Origin: Myxococcales bacterium
GTDB lineage: Bacteria; Myxococcota_A; Polyangia; Polyangiales; Polyangiaceae
Direction of reading: 5' to 3'
Length of the DNA: 44,680 nucleotides
NCBI GenBank assembly: GCA_020430845.1
Contig: JAGQJA010000101.1
Coordinates: 1-44,680, forward strand
This document shows, in pieces, positions 1 through 7,948 of the stretch. The first letter of the stretch is position 1, and each line of letters starts with the position of its first letter. The notes beneath the pieces were generated by a model. The model worked only from the letters and a program-made list of their open reading frames with translations, searched no databases and was not told where the DNA came from. A program made the translations under genes and the position numbers.

Positions 1-224
1 GCGGGCGCGAAGGCGGGCGCGGGCGCGAAGGCGGGCGCGGGCGCGGGCGCTTGCGCGAAGGCGGGCGCGGGCGCTTGCGCGAACGCGGGCGCTTGCGCTT
101 GCGCGAAGGCGGGCGCGTGGGGTTGTGCGAATGGCTGCGGGTACGGCTGAGCCTGCGGCGGGTAGTGGGGCGCTTGGGGTTGCGCGAACGGAGGCGTGTG
201 GGGCGCTTGAAGGGCTGCAGGCAT
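1..224 (-). CDS. Pro/Ala/Gln-rich low-complexity protein, N-terminal part only
   Basis: Read on the minus strand, an open frame starts at ATG 224-222 and runs off the left edge of the window. A GGGAG ribosome site lies just upstream (about 229-233), which supports this start. The 74 visible residues begin MPAALQAPHTPPFAQ and then become short repeats of the type PAFAQAPA and APAFAPAP. Pro, Ala, Gln and periodic Phe dominate. The plus-strand reading of the same bases gives only an Arg/Gly-rich frame with no good start, so the minus reading is preferred. Such segments are usually flexible linkers or N-terminal extensions of larger proteins; the functional domain, if any, lies outside the window and no function can be given. 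Confidence 0.6.
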   Translation of the reverse strand, partial: MPAALQAPHTPPFAQPQAPHYPPQAQPYPQPFAQPHAPAFAQAQAPAFAQAPAPAFAQAPAPAPAFAPAPAFAP

Positions 225-330
225 CGCGCTCCCACATACGCGGGTGTGAGGCGAACCTTCCCTGACGGCGCGCCGTCGCCGCGGCCGTTGCCAGGATGAC
301 GCGCGTGGTGTCAGAGAGCCGACGGACTGT

Positions 331-355
331 CACGAGCGCGGACGCGACGCTCGTG
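331..355. promoter_or_regulatory. 8-bp perfect inverted repeat next to a ribosome binding site
   Basis: The arms CACGAGCG (331-338) and CGCTCGTG (348-355) are perfectly complementary and are separated by 9 bases. The right arm abuts the GGGGA ribosome site (356-360) of the small gene starting at 365. As RNA it would form a hairpin directly upstream of the Shine-Dalgarno sequence; as DNA it could be an operator between two divergent genes. In DNA this GC-rich, chance palindromes are common, so the role is a guess. Confidence 0.3.
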
Positions 356-364
356 GGGGAAGTC

Positions 365-661
365 ATGCAGATCCAGTACTTACGGCGCCTCGAGCCCTCG
401 CGGCGGAATGGCACGCGCTTCGCATTGGTTGTGGGCACGATGGATCGGATGGTGTCGGCAGCGTGGCGCGTGTTCTGGGTCGGCCTGGGGGCCGCCCTGG
501 TGCTCGCGGCCCAGGCGCTGCTCGCGCCGGCAGAGCTCGCGCCGCCTCCGACGTCCCCCGAGCCGACCGACGTGCTCGCGCCCCACGTGACGCACCGAGC
601 GCCGGCCGCGCGCCCCTTCGTCACCCCCGCGCCTCGCGCGCCCAAGGCGCCGACGGTGTAG
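365..661 (+). CDS. small single-pass membrane or exported protein, unknown function
   Basis: A 98-residue protein. ATG 365 was chosen because GGGGA (356-360) sits four bases upstream; a longer frame from 296 lacks such a site, and an ATG at 440 is another possibility. Residues about 30-52 form one hydrophobic stretch (WRVFWVGLGAALVLAAQALL) that looks like an uncleaved signal anchor or signal peptide. The rest is rich in Pro, Ala and Thr, typical of a disordered periplasmic tail. It lies 22 bases upstream of the sigma-like gene at 684, on the same strand, so the two may be cotranscribed. I recognise no family. Confidence 0.5.
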   Translation: MQIQYLRRLEPSRRNGTRFALVVGTMDRMVSAAWRVFWVGLGAALVLAAQALLAPAELAPPPTSPEPTDVLAPHVTHRAPAARPFVTPAPRAPKAPTV

Positions 662-683
662 GCTCGGCCGCGCGGAGGCTCGC

Positions 684-1022
684 GTGCGCACAGACCTGAG
701 ACACATCGTCGAGGCGCTCGTCGCCGGCGCGGCCGCGGGTGCTGTGTCGCTCGACGACGTGGGGGCGGCCCTCGGCGCGATCGCCGTCACGACCGCCGAG
801 ATCGAGTCGATGATCGACGCCATCGAGGCGCGCGGCGTGGCGGTGCGCGCCCCGCGCGGCGGTGAGGGCGAGCGCCACCTCGGCCGTGTCATCTCGGCGA
901 GCCGGGATCTGCGCGCGGAGCTCGGCCGCGTGCCGCGCGTCGACGAGCTCGCCGAGCGCGCCGGCCTGAGCGCCGCCGAGGTGCGGCACGCGCTCTCGCT
1001 CGCGCGCGTCATGCAGCGCTGA
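684..1022 (+). CDS. stand-alone protein resembling sigma-70 region 1.1 joined to region 3
   Basis: A 112-residue protein with GTG start at 684 and a GGAGG ribosome site at 674-678. Residues 8-56 read like sigma-70 region 1.1: a helical segment, a short turn with SLDDV, the pattern TTAEIESMIDAIE, and an end at GVAVRAP. Residues about 66-112 resemble sigma region 3: ISASRDLRAELGR followed by VPRVDELAERAGLSAAEV, which has the Pro, ELA and helix-turn-helix spacing of that region. The regions that bind the -10 and -35 elements (2 and 4) are absent. In primary sigma factors region 1.1 occupies the polymerase DNA channel until promoter opening, and region 3 contacts extended -10 DNA. By inference this may bind core RNA polymerase or a sigma partner as a regulator. 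The resemblance is by eye; existence of the gene is well supported. Confidence 0.75.
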   Translation: MRTDLRHIVEALVAGAAAGAVSLDDVGAALGAIAVTTAEIESMIDAIEARGVAVRAPRGGEGERHLGRVISASRDLRAELGRVPRVDELAERAGLSAAEVRHALSLARVMQR

Positions 1023-1026
1023 GGGG

Positions 1027-2028
1027 TCAGCGGCTCTCGCACTTGGGGCCGCAGGTGCCCTTGGTGCCGCCGTCGGCGCGCAGGCAGCCGCCCTTGCACT
1101 CGAAGTCGAGCGTGCACGCCTCGCCCGCGCCCTTCTTCTGGATGCACTTGCCCCCGACGCACGACGCGCCGCCCTCGCAGGCGCCTCCCGGACACGGTTG
1201 TCCGAGCTTGGCGGGCTCGCGCTTCTCGCACTTCTTGGGGCCGCGCGCGGCGCGCAGGCCGGTGAGACCCTTGTCGGGCACGCACAGCAGGCCCTCGGCG
1301 CAATCGGCCGTGATGGCGCAATCACCCTTCTCGGGCACCGGGGTACCGCAGCGGTGCTTGATGCAGCGCTCGCGGCACTCGGGGTGCTGCGTGTCGTAGG
1401 CCGTCTGCCGGGTCGGGTTGGCGAGCGGATCGGTGGTGCCGCCGCAGGCGTCGCCGTTCGCCTTCGCGTCGCCGCAGCGCCCCAGCGTCGTGGGACCGAC
1501 GCCGAGGCATCGGAGCGAGCCCTCGCACTCGAGCGACGATCGGCAGCGCGCGCCCTTGGCCACGTGCCCCTTGATGAGCCCTTGGCACTCCGTGGGCGGG
1601 GCAGGGCCGAACGGACCCACCCAGTCGCAGCCCTCGTGGAGCTTGGCGAACGCCGAGATGCATGTGTCTACATCTGTCTCGGCGAGCGTGACGGCCTTGG
1701 CCTCGAGGGCCGCGCTCAGCGCGCGCACGCACTCGCTCGTCAGCACGACGCCCTCGCTCGCGTGGCAGCACTCCGCGCGCCGCGTCTCGGGCATGTGGTG
1801 CAGCCCCTCGCAGAGCTTGGTCGCGAGCGGGTGCGGCTTCACGTCCGTCGGGTACGCCGGTTTGACGTCGTCGTCGTCGCCGCCGTCACTCCCCGCGTCG
1901 GCGCCGGCCTCCGCGCGCGGCGCGGCCTGGGCGTCCGCGGGGGCGTCGGTCTTCTTCGGGCACGCGGTGAGCGCGAGCGGCGCGCACAAGAGCAGAGTCC
2001 ACCTGGAGAGCGCCATCGGTCGCACCAT
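1027..2028 (-). CDS. Cys-rich lipoprotein, Dickkopf-like pattern
   Basis: A 333-residue protein. The N-terminus has a short basic part, a hydrophobic core and the lipobox LTAC, so it is probably lipidated and held in the envelope. The mature part starts with a disordered acidic stretch (DAGSDGGDDDD). The remainder has about 25 Cys residues in repeated spacings such as CAITADCAEGLLC and CRSSLECEGSLRC, a pattern like the Dickkopf/EGF-type disulfide modules common in myxobacterial lipoproteins. An internal ATG at 2016 is an equally good start, and neither has a clear ribosome site. It is convergent with the sigma-like gene, with four bases between the stops. Exact function is unknown; binding of a surface ligand or a structural role is possible. 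Confidence 0.8.
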   Translation of the reverse strand: MVRPMALSRWTLLLCAPLALTACPKKTDAPADAQAAPRAEAGADAGSDGGDDDDVKPAYPTDVKPHPLATKLCEGLHHMPETRRAECCHASEGVVLTSECVRALSAALEAKAVTLAETDVDTCISAFAKLHEGCDWVGPFGPAPPTECQGLIKGHVAKGARCRSSLECEGSLRCLGVGPTTLGRCGDAKANGDACGGTTDPLANPTRQTAYDTQHPECRERCIKHRCGTPVPEKGDCAITADCAEGLLCVPDKGLTGLRAARGPKKCEKREPAKLGQPCPGGACEGGASCVGGKCIQKKGAGEACTLDFECKGGCLRADGGTKGTCGPKCESR

Positions 2029-2072
2029 ACACTACGCCGCAGCGGCGATGGCGGATCGCACGCGCGGACCGG

Positions 2073-3434
2073 TCAGGCCGAGCCGCGTTCGGCGGCCTCG
2101 CGGAGCTCGTCGATGCGCGCCAAGAGGGCGCGTCGCCGCTCCGACGCCGAGACGAGCCACGCGTCACGGCGGCGCGTGGGCAGGAGCAGGCGCGACTTGG
2201 CCGCGAGCGTCTCCCATCGGTCGAGCCACGCGAGCGCGGCGAAGGGGCACGTCACGATGAGCGAGGTCGCGATCGCGGCGGGGAGGGTAGGGAGCCAGGT
2301 CCACGCGGCCGTGACGGCGAGCGCAGCCCACAGCGGGAAGACGACGAGCCCCACGCCGAGCTTGTAGGTGGACGACACGTCGGGATCGTCGGCGAAGCGG
2401 CGCGTGACGAGCCTGGGGATCTGGTAGGGGAGCCAGTAGAGGGCGGCCCCGAGGAGGGCGAACGGGAGCACGACGGTGAGACGCGCCGCCGAGCCGAGCC
2501 GCGTGCGATCGGCGATCTGCCCTCCGCGCGCGACGAGCGCGTCCGTCGTGCCGGCGCGCGCGAGCACGTCGAAGTACGCGTCGACCTCGCGGCCCACCTC
2601 GTCGACCGCGGCGGCGTCGAGCGAGCGCAGCGTCGCCACGGCCTCCTCGACCTTCCGACCGAGGGCGTTCCATCGCTCGAGGCTGCTGTCGCGCGCGTCG
2701 TTCGCGAGGATCTCGGCCACGCGCGCCACGCGGCGGCGCTCTTCCCACGTCTCGCCCTCGACCAGGAGCTCCTGGAGGTCCTCGCGGATCGTGCGCGTGA
2801 TCCACTCGGCGACGTCGGCGTCGCCGGGCGCGTCGGTGACGCGTCGGGCGGGGCCGAACAGCACGAGCGCGCGCGAGCGGAAGACGTCGCGCTCGTCGAA
2901 CTCGAGGGCTACGGCCTGGAAGGTGAGGCCCAGACCGCCCTCTTCCCTGGCACGCGCCAGCATGCGGCCCGCGCCCGACCGCAGCGTCGTGAGCTTGGGC
3001 TCGTTGTGGCTCGTGCCCTCCGGAAAGATGAGCACGTTCCCGCCCCGCCTCAGGTGCGACGCGACGCGCTCGAAGACGGCGTCGTTCGCCGCCGCGCTCT
3101 TGTCGGGATCGTCGCGTCGACGCACGATCGGGACGGCGTCGGCGACGTCGAGCAGCCAGCGCAGCGCCGGGATCTTCCACAGCGTGCTCTTGGCCACGGG
3201 CGAGATGGGACACGGCGCCTGCGTGAGGACCAGGATGGGGTCGACGAGCGCGTTGAAATGGTTGGCCGCAAAGAGACGCGCGCCCACGTCGCCGGTCGGG
3301 ATCTCGCCCACGACCTCGAGCTCGCGAAAGTAGATCCGCGAGATGCGACGGAAGAGCCATCGCATGCCCGCCCGCACCAGACCCTCGGGGGGAGGGGTAG
3401 GTTGAGGTACGCCGCGCTCGTCCCGAACGACCAT
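2073..3434 (-). CDS. PlsC-family glycerolipid acyltransferase, Gat1-like
   Basis: A 453-residue membrane enzyme that should transfer an acyl chain to glycerol-3-phosphate or lysophosphatidate at the inner membrane. The catalytic block is NHFNALVDP at residues 58-66, and the second conserved block FPEGTSHNEP is at 137-146. The His-Asp spacing is H-X5-D, rather than the H-X4-D usual in bacterial PlsC. The longer spacing recalls the yeast Gat1/Sct1-type glycerol-3-phosphate acyltransferases, as does the long C-terminal half with hydrophobic segments at about 320-342 and 359-404. Start is ATG 3434 with no clear Shine-Dalgarno sequence. The gene is divergent from the DUF1549 gene. Family is confident; the exact acyl acceptor is not. 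Confidence 0.9.
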   Translation of the reverse strand: MVVRDERGVPQPTPPPEGLVRAGMRWLFRRISRIYFRELEVVGEIPTGDVGARLFAANHFNALVDPILVLTQAPCPISPVAKSTLWKIPALRWLLDVADAVPIVRRRDDPDKSAAANDAVFERVASHLRRGGNVLIFPEGTSHNEPKLTTLRSGAGRMLARAREEGGLGLTFQAVALEFDERDVFRSRALVLFGPARRVTDAPGDADVAEWITRTIREDLQELLVEGETWEERRRVARVAEILANDARDSSLERWNALGRKVEEAVATLRSLDAAAVDEVGREVDAYFDVLARAGTTDALVARGGQIADRTRLGSAARLTVVLPFALLGAALYWLPYQIPRLVTRRFADDPDVSSTYKLGVGLVVFPLWAALAVTAAWTWLPTLPAAIATSLIVTCPFAALAWLDRWETLAAKSRLLLPTRRRDAWLVSASERRRALLARIDELREAAERGSA

Positions 3435-3451
3435 CGCCGCGACAGTGTATG

Positions 3452-3469
3452 AAACGCCGGCCGCCGTTT
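3452..3469. promoter_or_regulatory. 18-bp near-perfect palindrome between divergent genes
   Basis: AAACGCCGG (3452-3460) and CCGCCGTTT (3461-3469) form a palindrome with one mismatched pair. It lies in the short gap between the acyltransferase start (3434) and the DUF1549 lipoprotein start (3529), 18 bases from the former. Position and AT-rich outer arms fit an operator for a dimeric repressor acting on one or both genes. No regulator is encoded next to it, so this is inference from shape and place only. Confidence 0.35.
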
Positions 3470-3528
3470 ACACAAGTTCACGCGCGCGCCTGGGATGATT
3501 CTCCGGCTCGCGACGTCGATCTTCGCGC

Positions 3529-5364
3529 ATGCTGACGGCGATGAAATCCTCGAGCAGACGCCGCGTGGTCGGCGGCGCGTGTGTCGCGCTGTGGCTGTCG
3601 ACGGTGTCGGGTTGTTCTCCCAGCCCCAAGGCCGCGGTCTCGCCCGCGCCGGTCGCAGCAGCCTCGAGCGCGTCGCCTTCGTCGCCGGCCCCCGGCGCGT
3701 TCGGCCCCGCGACCATCGACGCGGCGCTCCGGGCCGAGTGGAGGCGTCGCGACGTGACGCCCTCGGCGCCCGCCGACGACGCGACGTTCCTCCGGCGCGT
3801 CACGGTCGACCTCATCGGCACCATCCCCACCGAGGCCGAAGCGAAGGCGTTCCTCGAGAGCCGTGACCCCGACAAACGCGCCAAATGGGTCGACCGGCTG
3901 CTCGCGTCCCCCGAGTACGCGGAGCACTGGGCGCTCTACTGGGACGACGAGCTGATGGGGCGTCGCACGACGGGGGCGGTGGTCGATCGCGACGCGTTCC
4001 GATCGTGGCTCCGCGGTCGCATCGCCGACAACACCCCGTGGGACCGCCTCGTCACCGAGATCGTCTCGGCGACGGGCGTGAACAGCCAGGGCGGCCCTCG
4101 TGCGAAGGGGCGCGGCCCGGTGCTCGACGTGGCGGAGCCCGACGCGGAGGACGGCGACGAGCGCGTCGCGGTCAACGGCGCGGTCAACTGGACGCTTCGT
4201 TTCGCCGACGCGCCGCAGGACGTGGCGGGCACGGCGTCGCGCGTCTTCCTCGGCGTGCAGATCCAGTGCGCGCAGTGCCACGACCACAAGACGGAGAAGT
4301 GGAAGACCGAGGACTTTCGCAAGCTCACGGCCGCGTTCTGGCACGTGAACAGCAAACCGCTCGACCGCGGCAAGCCCATGAAGTCGATCAAGCGCGTCGA
4401 GGTCGTCGACACGCCGCGCGTGCCGCCGCGCTTCGCAAAGAACCCAGAGAACGCGCCCATCGCGCGCTCGGCGCCGGTGGCGCTCGACGGTACGGCGCTC
4501 GAGGCCGCGGGCGGCAAGACCTCGGTGCGGGCGGCGCTGGCCGCGTGGATGACCTCGGCGAACAACCCGTGGTTCGCGCGCGCGGCGGTCAACCGCATGT
4601 GGGGCCACTTCCTCGGGCGCGGGTTCTACGATCCCATCGACGACATGCGCGCGTCGAACGCGCCGACGATGCCCGAGCTGCTCGACGCCGTGGCCGCCGA
4701 CTTCGCCAAGGGCGGCTTCGACATGCGCCGGCTGATGCGCACGATCTGTCTCACCGAGGCCTACGGCCTGTCGGCGCGGCCTTCTGCCAAGCCCGACGGC
4801 TCGAACGCGGCGTGGGCAAAGTTCCGACTCGTGCCGCTCGGGCGCGAGGAGCTCTTGCGCGCGCTCCTGCGAGCGACCGACGCCGAAGAGGCGGCGCGGC
4901 GAGCCAACCTCGACGTCGATCGCCTCCGTGCGTCGCTCGTGCGGCAGTACGGGTTCTTGTTCGACGTCGACGAGGACAGCGACGCGGTCGACTACGCGGG
5001 CACCGTGACGCAGGCGCTGATGCTCATCAACGGGGCGTTCGTGGGGCACGCGTCGCGCGCGCTCCCCGGCAGCGCCCTGGGCGAGGTGTTGTCACGGCCG
5101 GGCGACGACGCGTCCAAGGTCGCCGCGCTCTACCTGCGCGTGCTCACGCGCGCCCCCACGGCAGAGGAGACGACGCGCGCGGTCGACTACGTGACGCACG
5201 CGAGCCACGTGGCCAAGCCCGCCAAGGGCGGCGGCGCGCAGAAGGGCCAGGGTCCGCTCGGCAGGCTCGGCCGCAAGGCGGGGCCGCCCGACGCGCGTCG
5301 CGACGCCTGGGAAGATCTCACCTGGAGCCTGCTCAACTCGAGCGAGTTCCTCTTCAACCACTGA
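3529..5364 (+). CDS. DUF1549/DUF1553 lipoprotein with a haem-type CxxCH motif
   Basis: A 611-residue exported protein. A signal peptide with basic residues and the lipobox TVSGC (Cys29) predicts lipidation; ATG 3541 is an alternative start. Residues about 60-330 match DUF1549 (RRVTVDLIGTIPTEAEAKAFL, then SPEYAEHWALYWDDEL), including CAQCHDHK at 247-254, which can bind haem c. Residues about 335-610 match DUF1553 (NPWFARAAVNRMWGHFLGRG, MPELLDAVAADF, LRRLMRTIC-type segments). Proteins of this type are abundant in Planctomycetes and present in myxobacteria. They are nearly always next to a DUF1501 protein, as here, with seven bases between the genes. The biochemical role of the pair is not established. 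A low-complexity Lys/Gly-rich insert lies near residues 562-580. Confidence 0.92.
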   Translation: MLTAMKSSSRRRVVGGACVALWLSTVSGCSPSPKAAVSPAPVAAASSASPSSPAPGAFGPATIDAALRAEWRRRDVTPSAPADDATFLRRVTVDLIGTIPTEAEAKAFLESRDPDKRAKWVDRLLASPEYAEHWALYWDDELMGRRTTGAVVDRDAFRSWLRGRIADNTPWDRLVTEIVSATGVNSQGGPRAKGRGPVLDVAEPDAEDGDERVAVNGAVNWTLRFADAPQDVAGTASRVFLGVQIQCAQCHDHKTEKWKTEDFRKLTAAFWHVNSKPLDRGKPMKSIKRVEVVDTPRVPPRFAKNPENAPIARSAPVALDGTALEAAGGKTSVRAALAAWMTSANNPWFARAAVNRMWGHFLGRGFYDPIDDMRASNAPTMPELLDAVAADFAKGGFDMRRLMRTICLTEAYGLSARPSAKPDGSNAAWAKFRLVPLGREELLRALLRATDAEEAARRANLDVDRLRASLVRQYGFLFDVDEDSDAVDYAGTVTQALMLINGAFVGHASRALPGSALGEVLSRPGDDASKVAALYLRVLTRAPTAEETTRAVDYVTHASHVAKPAKGGGAQKGQGPLGRLGRKAGPPDARRDAWEDLTWSLLNSSEFLFNH

Positions 5365-5371
5365 GGCCGTC

Positions 5372-6631
5372 ATGCACCGCGTCCATCGAAGAAGGATCCT
5401 CACCGCGGGCGCCGGCGCCGGCCTCTCGCTCCTCCTCTCGCGCTGGCTCGAGAGGCACGCGCTGGCCGACGGCCCCGCGGCGCCCCCCGCGCGAGCGACG
5501 AGCATCATCGTGCTGTGGATGAACGGCGGGCCGAGCCACATCGACACGTGGGACCCCAAGACGGGTAAGACCGGCGGCTCGCACAAGTCGATCGCCACGA
5601 GCGTGCCCGGACTGCGCATCAGCGAGCACATGCCGCAGCTCGCCAAGGTGGCGAACAAGCTCGCGGTCGTGCGCGGCATGACGAGCAAGGAGGGAAACCA
5701 CCAGCGCGCGCAGTACCTGCTGCGGACCGGCTACTCGCCCAACCCCACGGTGAGCCACCCGTCCCTGGGCGCGTGGATGTCGCTGCGTCGCGGCGCGGTG
5801 CCCAACGGCCTGCCGCCCTTCGTGAGCCTGGGAGGGCCGAGCGTCGGCGGCGGGTTCTTCGGCGTGCAGCACGGGCCCTTCGTCGCGCAGCCCCCGGGCG
5901 CCGCGCCGCCCAACGTGGCGTATGGGCCGTTCGTCGACGCCGAGCGCTTCGAGGCGCGACGCAAGCTCCTCGCCGACGCCGACGCGCGCTTCGCCAAGGA
6001 GACCGGTGACGTCAAGGTCGAGGGCCGTCGCGCCGTGTACGAGCAGGCGTACAAGCTCATGCACTCTGCACACATCAAGGCGTTCGACGTCTCGGAGGAG
6101 CCGGCTTCCGTGCGCGCCGCGTTCGGCGACGCGCCGTTCGGGCAAGGGTGCCTCGCCGCCGTGCGCCTCGTGGCCGCGGGCGTGAGGTTCGTCGAGGTCA
6201 CGCTCGACGGCTGGGACACCCACCAGGACAACTTCGGACGCACCAAGCGCCTGATGGGCACGCTCGACCCGGCGATGAGCCACATGCTGCTCGAGCTCGG
6301 AAAGCGCGGCCTGCTCGATCACACGCTCGTCGTGTGGATGGGCGACTTCGGCCGAACGCCGCGCATCAACGGCAACGACGGGCGCGACCACTACCCCGCG
6401 GCGTGGTCGGCGGTGCTCGCGGGGGCGGGCGTGCGCGGCGGCGTGGTGCACGGCGCGACGGACGCCGAGGGAGCCAAGGTCGTCCGCGACCCGGTGCGCG
6501 TCCCGGATCTGCTCGCGACGATCGCCACGATCGGCGGCCTCGACCCGCACGACACCGCCATGAGCCCCGCCGGTCGGCCCATCTCGCTCACCGACGGCGG
6601 CACGCCCGTGCGCGAGCTGCTCGCGCCGTGA
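5372..6631 (+). CDS. DUF1501 protein, partner of the DUF1549/1553 lipoprotein
   Basis: A 419-residue protein, start ATG 5372 with GAGG six bases upstream overlapping the previous stop. The N-terminus, with RRR followed by ILTAGAGAGLSLLLS, resembles a twin-arginine signal, fitting export of a folded protein. The body has the DUF1501 hallmarks: IIVLWMNGGPSHIDTWDPK near residue 46, a central VEVTLDGWDTHQDNF segment, LVVWMGDFGRTPRING, and a C-terminal GRPISLTDGGTPVREL. The fold is related to alkaline phosphatase and sulfatase superfamily members, but the metal-site residues are only partly obvious by eye. It forms an operon with the preceding gene, and the two products probably act together in the envelope. 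The substrate is unknown. Confidence 0.92.
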   Translation: MHRVHRRRILTAGAGAGLSLLLSRWLERHALADGPAAPPARATSIIVLWMNGGPSHIDTWDPKTGKTGGSHKSIATSVPGLRISEHMPQLAKVANKLAVVRGMTSKEGNHQRAQYLLRTGYSPNPTVSHPSLGAWMSLRRGAVPNGLPPFVSLGGPSVGGGFFGVQHGPFVAQPPGAAPPNVAYGPFVDAERFEARRKLLADADARFAKETGDVKVEGRRAVYEQAYKLMHSAHIKAFDVSEEPASVRAAFGDAPFGQGCLAAVRLVAAGVRFVEVTLDGWDTHQDNFGRTKRLMGTLDPAMSHMLLELGKRGLLDHTLVVWMGDFGRTPRINGNDGRDHYPAAWSAVLAGAGVRGGVVHGATDAEGAKVVRDPVRVPDLLATIATIGGLDPHDTAMSPAGRPISLTDGGTPVRELLAP

Positions 6632-6652
6632 GGACCACGTCGAGCCGGTGAC

Positions 6653-7822
6653 TCAGCGGCGCGCGCGGCGTCGTCGGCGCGTCAGGGCGCTGGCCGCCGC
6701 GATCACCACGAGGGCTGTCGATGCGTCGCGGCCGCCCGCGGGCGCGGCGCGGCAGCCGCCTTCGTCGGTGGTCGGGCGAGCCACGTCGAGCGTGGCGGAG
6801 GTGGTGGTCTTCTCGCTTGTCGGTGGCGCCTCGTCGGAGGGCGTGGGCGTCGCGCAAGGCGCGCCGGGAGCTCCGCAGGGCGCGCTCGGCTCGGGGGGCC
6901 GCGCGGTCCCCGGTCGCGGCTGTCCCTCGAGCCACGGCGTCGCGCCCGCCGCCGCGAACGCGCGCGAGACGAGATCTCGCGAGAGGCCGAGGTGCGTGTA
7001 GATGACATGCACGTTGGCGCCCATGCACTTGGCCGCGAGGTTCTGCGGGTCGGGCGTGCCGCCACCGCCGCGGCTCACGACGCCGACGACCGCGCCCGCC
7101 GCCGAGAGCGTGGGGCCGCCGCTGTCGCCGGAGCACGTCGACTCGCCGACGCTGAACTCGGCCGAGCCGATCCCGACGCGCGCGTCGTCGGGGTCGACGA
7201 GCGGGCCCGCGCTCGCGACGACGACGCCGTCGCGCTCCACGCGCCCGGTGGGGAGCGTCCCTCCCTCGGTGAGCCCGTAGCCCACCGAGCGGAGCGTCTC
7301 GCCCACGCGCGCGCCGCCGGTGAGCCGGATGGGCGCGATGTCGGCGCCCGTGACCTTGCGGTCGAGGACGACGAACGCGAGGTCGCGGTTGCAGAGGACC
7401 GACGCGTCGGCGACGACGAGCTCGCTGCCGCCTGCGTCCGCTTCCATGATGTCGAGCGAGCGCGACGCGGCGTCGCCGCCCACGAACACGCGCAGGCTCG
7501 CGGGATCGCGGTCCGACAGCACCGCCCCACCGACCACGGGCTCGCCGCTCGCCGCGCACGCCACCTGCGACTCGGTGACCGATACGCAGTGACGCGCCGT
7601 CAGCACGAGGTTGTCGGCCACGAGCGTGCCCGTACAGAGCCCGCGCCGCACGCCGTCCTCGTCGTACCGCGCCAAGAGCACCACCGCGCGCGCGTCGGAC
7701 GGCTGCCCGGCGATCACCGGCTGGGCCGCGCGGCCCACGCGCTCGCCCGCCGGCGCTCCCGCGTCGACGCCCGCCGTGCAGGCGGTCAGGGCGAGCAAGC
7801 CGAGCGCGAAGGAGCGTGACAT
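6653..7822 (-). CDS. trypsin-like serine protease with lipobox and MYXO-CTERM tail
   Basis: A 389-residue secreted S1-family protease. The N-terminus carries a signal with lipobox-like LTAC (Cys15). The catalytic triad is visible: His78 in LTARHC, Asp147 in NRDLAFVVL, and Ser234 in GDSGGP (232-237). Catalytic domain spans about 37-285. A Pro/Thr-rich linker follows. The last 35 residues run GGCRAAPAGG, a hydrophobic stretch and RRRRRARR, the layout of a MYXO-CTERM sorting signal for surface anchoring. Having both a possible lipobox and a sorting tail is unusual; the first Cys may simply lie in an ordinary signal peptide. The GGGAGG upstream is only one base from the ATG, which is tight. It is convergent with the DUF1501 gene. 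Confidence 0.92.
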   Translation of the reverse strand: MSRSFALGLLALTACTAGVDAGAPAGERVGRAAQPVIAGQPSDARAVVLLARYDEDGVRRGLCTGTLVADNLVLTARHCVSVTESQVACAASGEPVVGGAVLSDRDPASLRVFVGGDAASRSLDIMEADAGGSELVVADASVLCNRDLAFVVLDRKVTGADIAPIRLTGGARVGETLRSVGYGLTEGGTLPTGRVERDGVVVASAGPLVDPDDARVGIGSAEFSVGESTCSGDSGGPTLSAAGAVVGVVSRGGGGTPDPQNLAAKCMGANVHVIYTHLGLSRDLVSRAFAAAGATPWLEGQPRPGTARPPEPSAPCGAPGAPCATPTPSDEAPPTSEKTTTSATLDVARPTTDEGGCRAAPAGGRDASTALVVIAAASALTRRRRRARR

Positions 7823-7948
7823 ACCTCCCTGCTCAGCAACGCCCGTTCCAGCAGAATCTCCAGCGAGGACGCAGCATTCCGTCCAGCGGCGGCGTGTGCG
7901 TGCACTCCGAGCGCACGTCGCGCCATGGTAGGTGGATGTATTCTAGCC

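Noticed and set aside
1-120. CRISPR-like or satellite array
   Set aside because: The repeats are in-frame coding units without spacers; they encode Pro/Ala/Phe/Gln residues on the minus strand.
3478-5049. Long minus-strand open frame of 523 codons
   Set aside because: It lies wholly opposite the DUF1549/DUF1553 gene, is Arg/His-rich and has no recognisable motif; long antisense frames are expected in GC-rich DNA.
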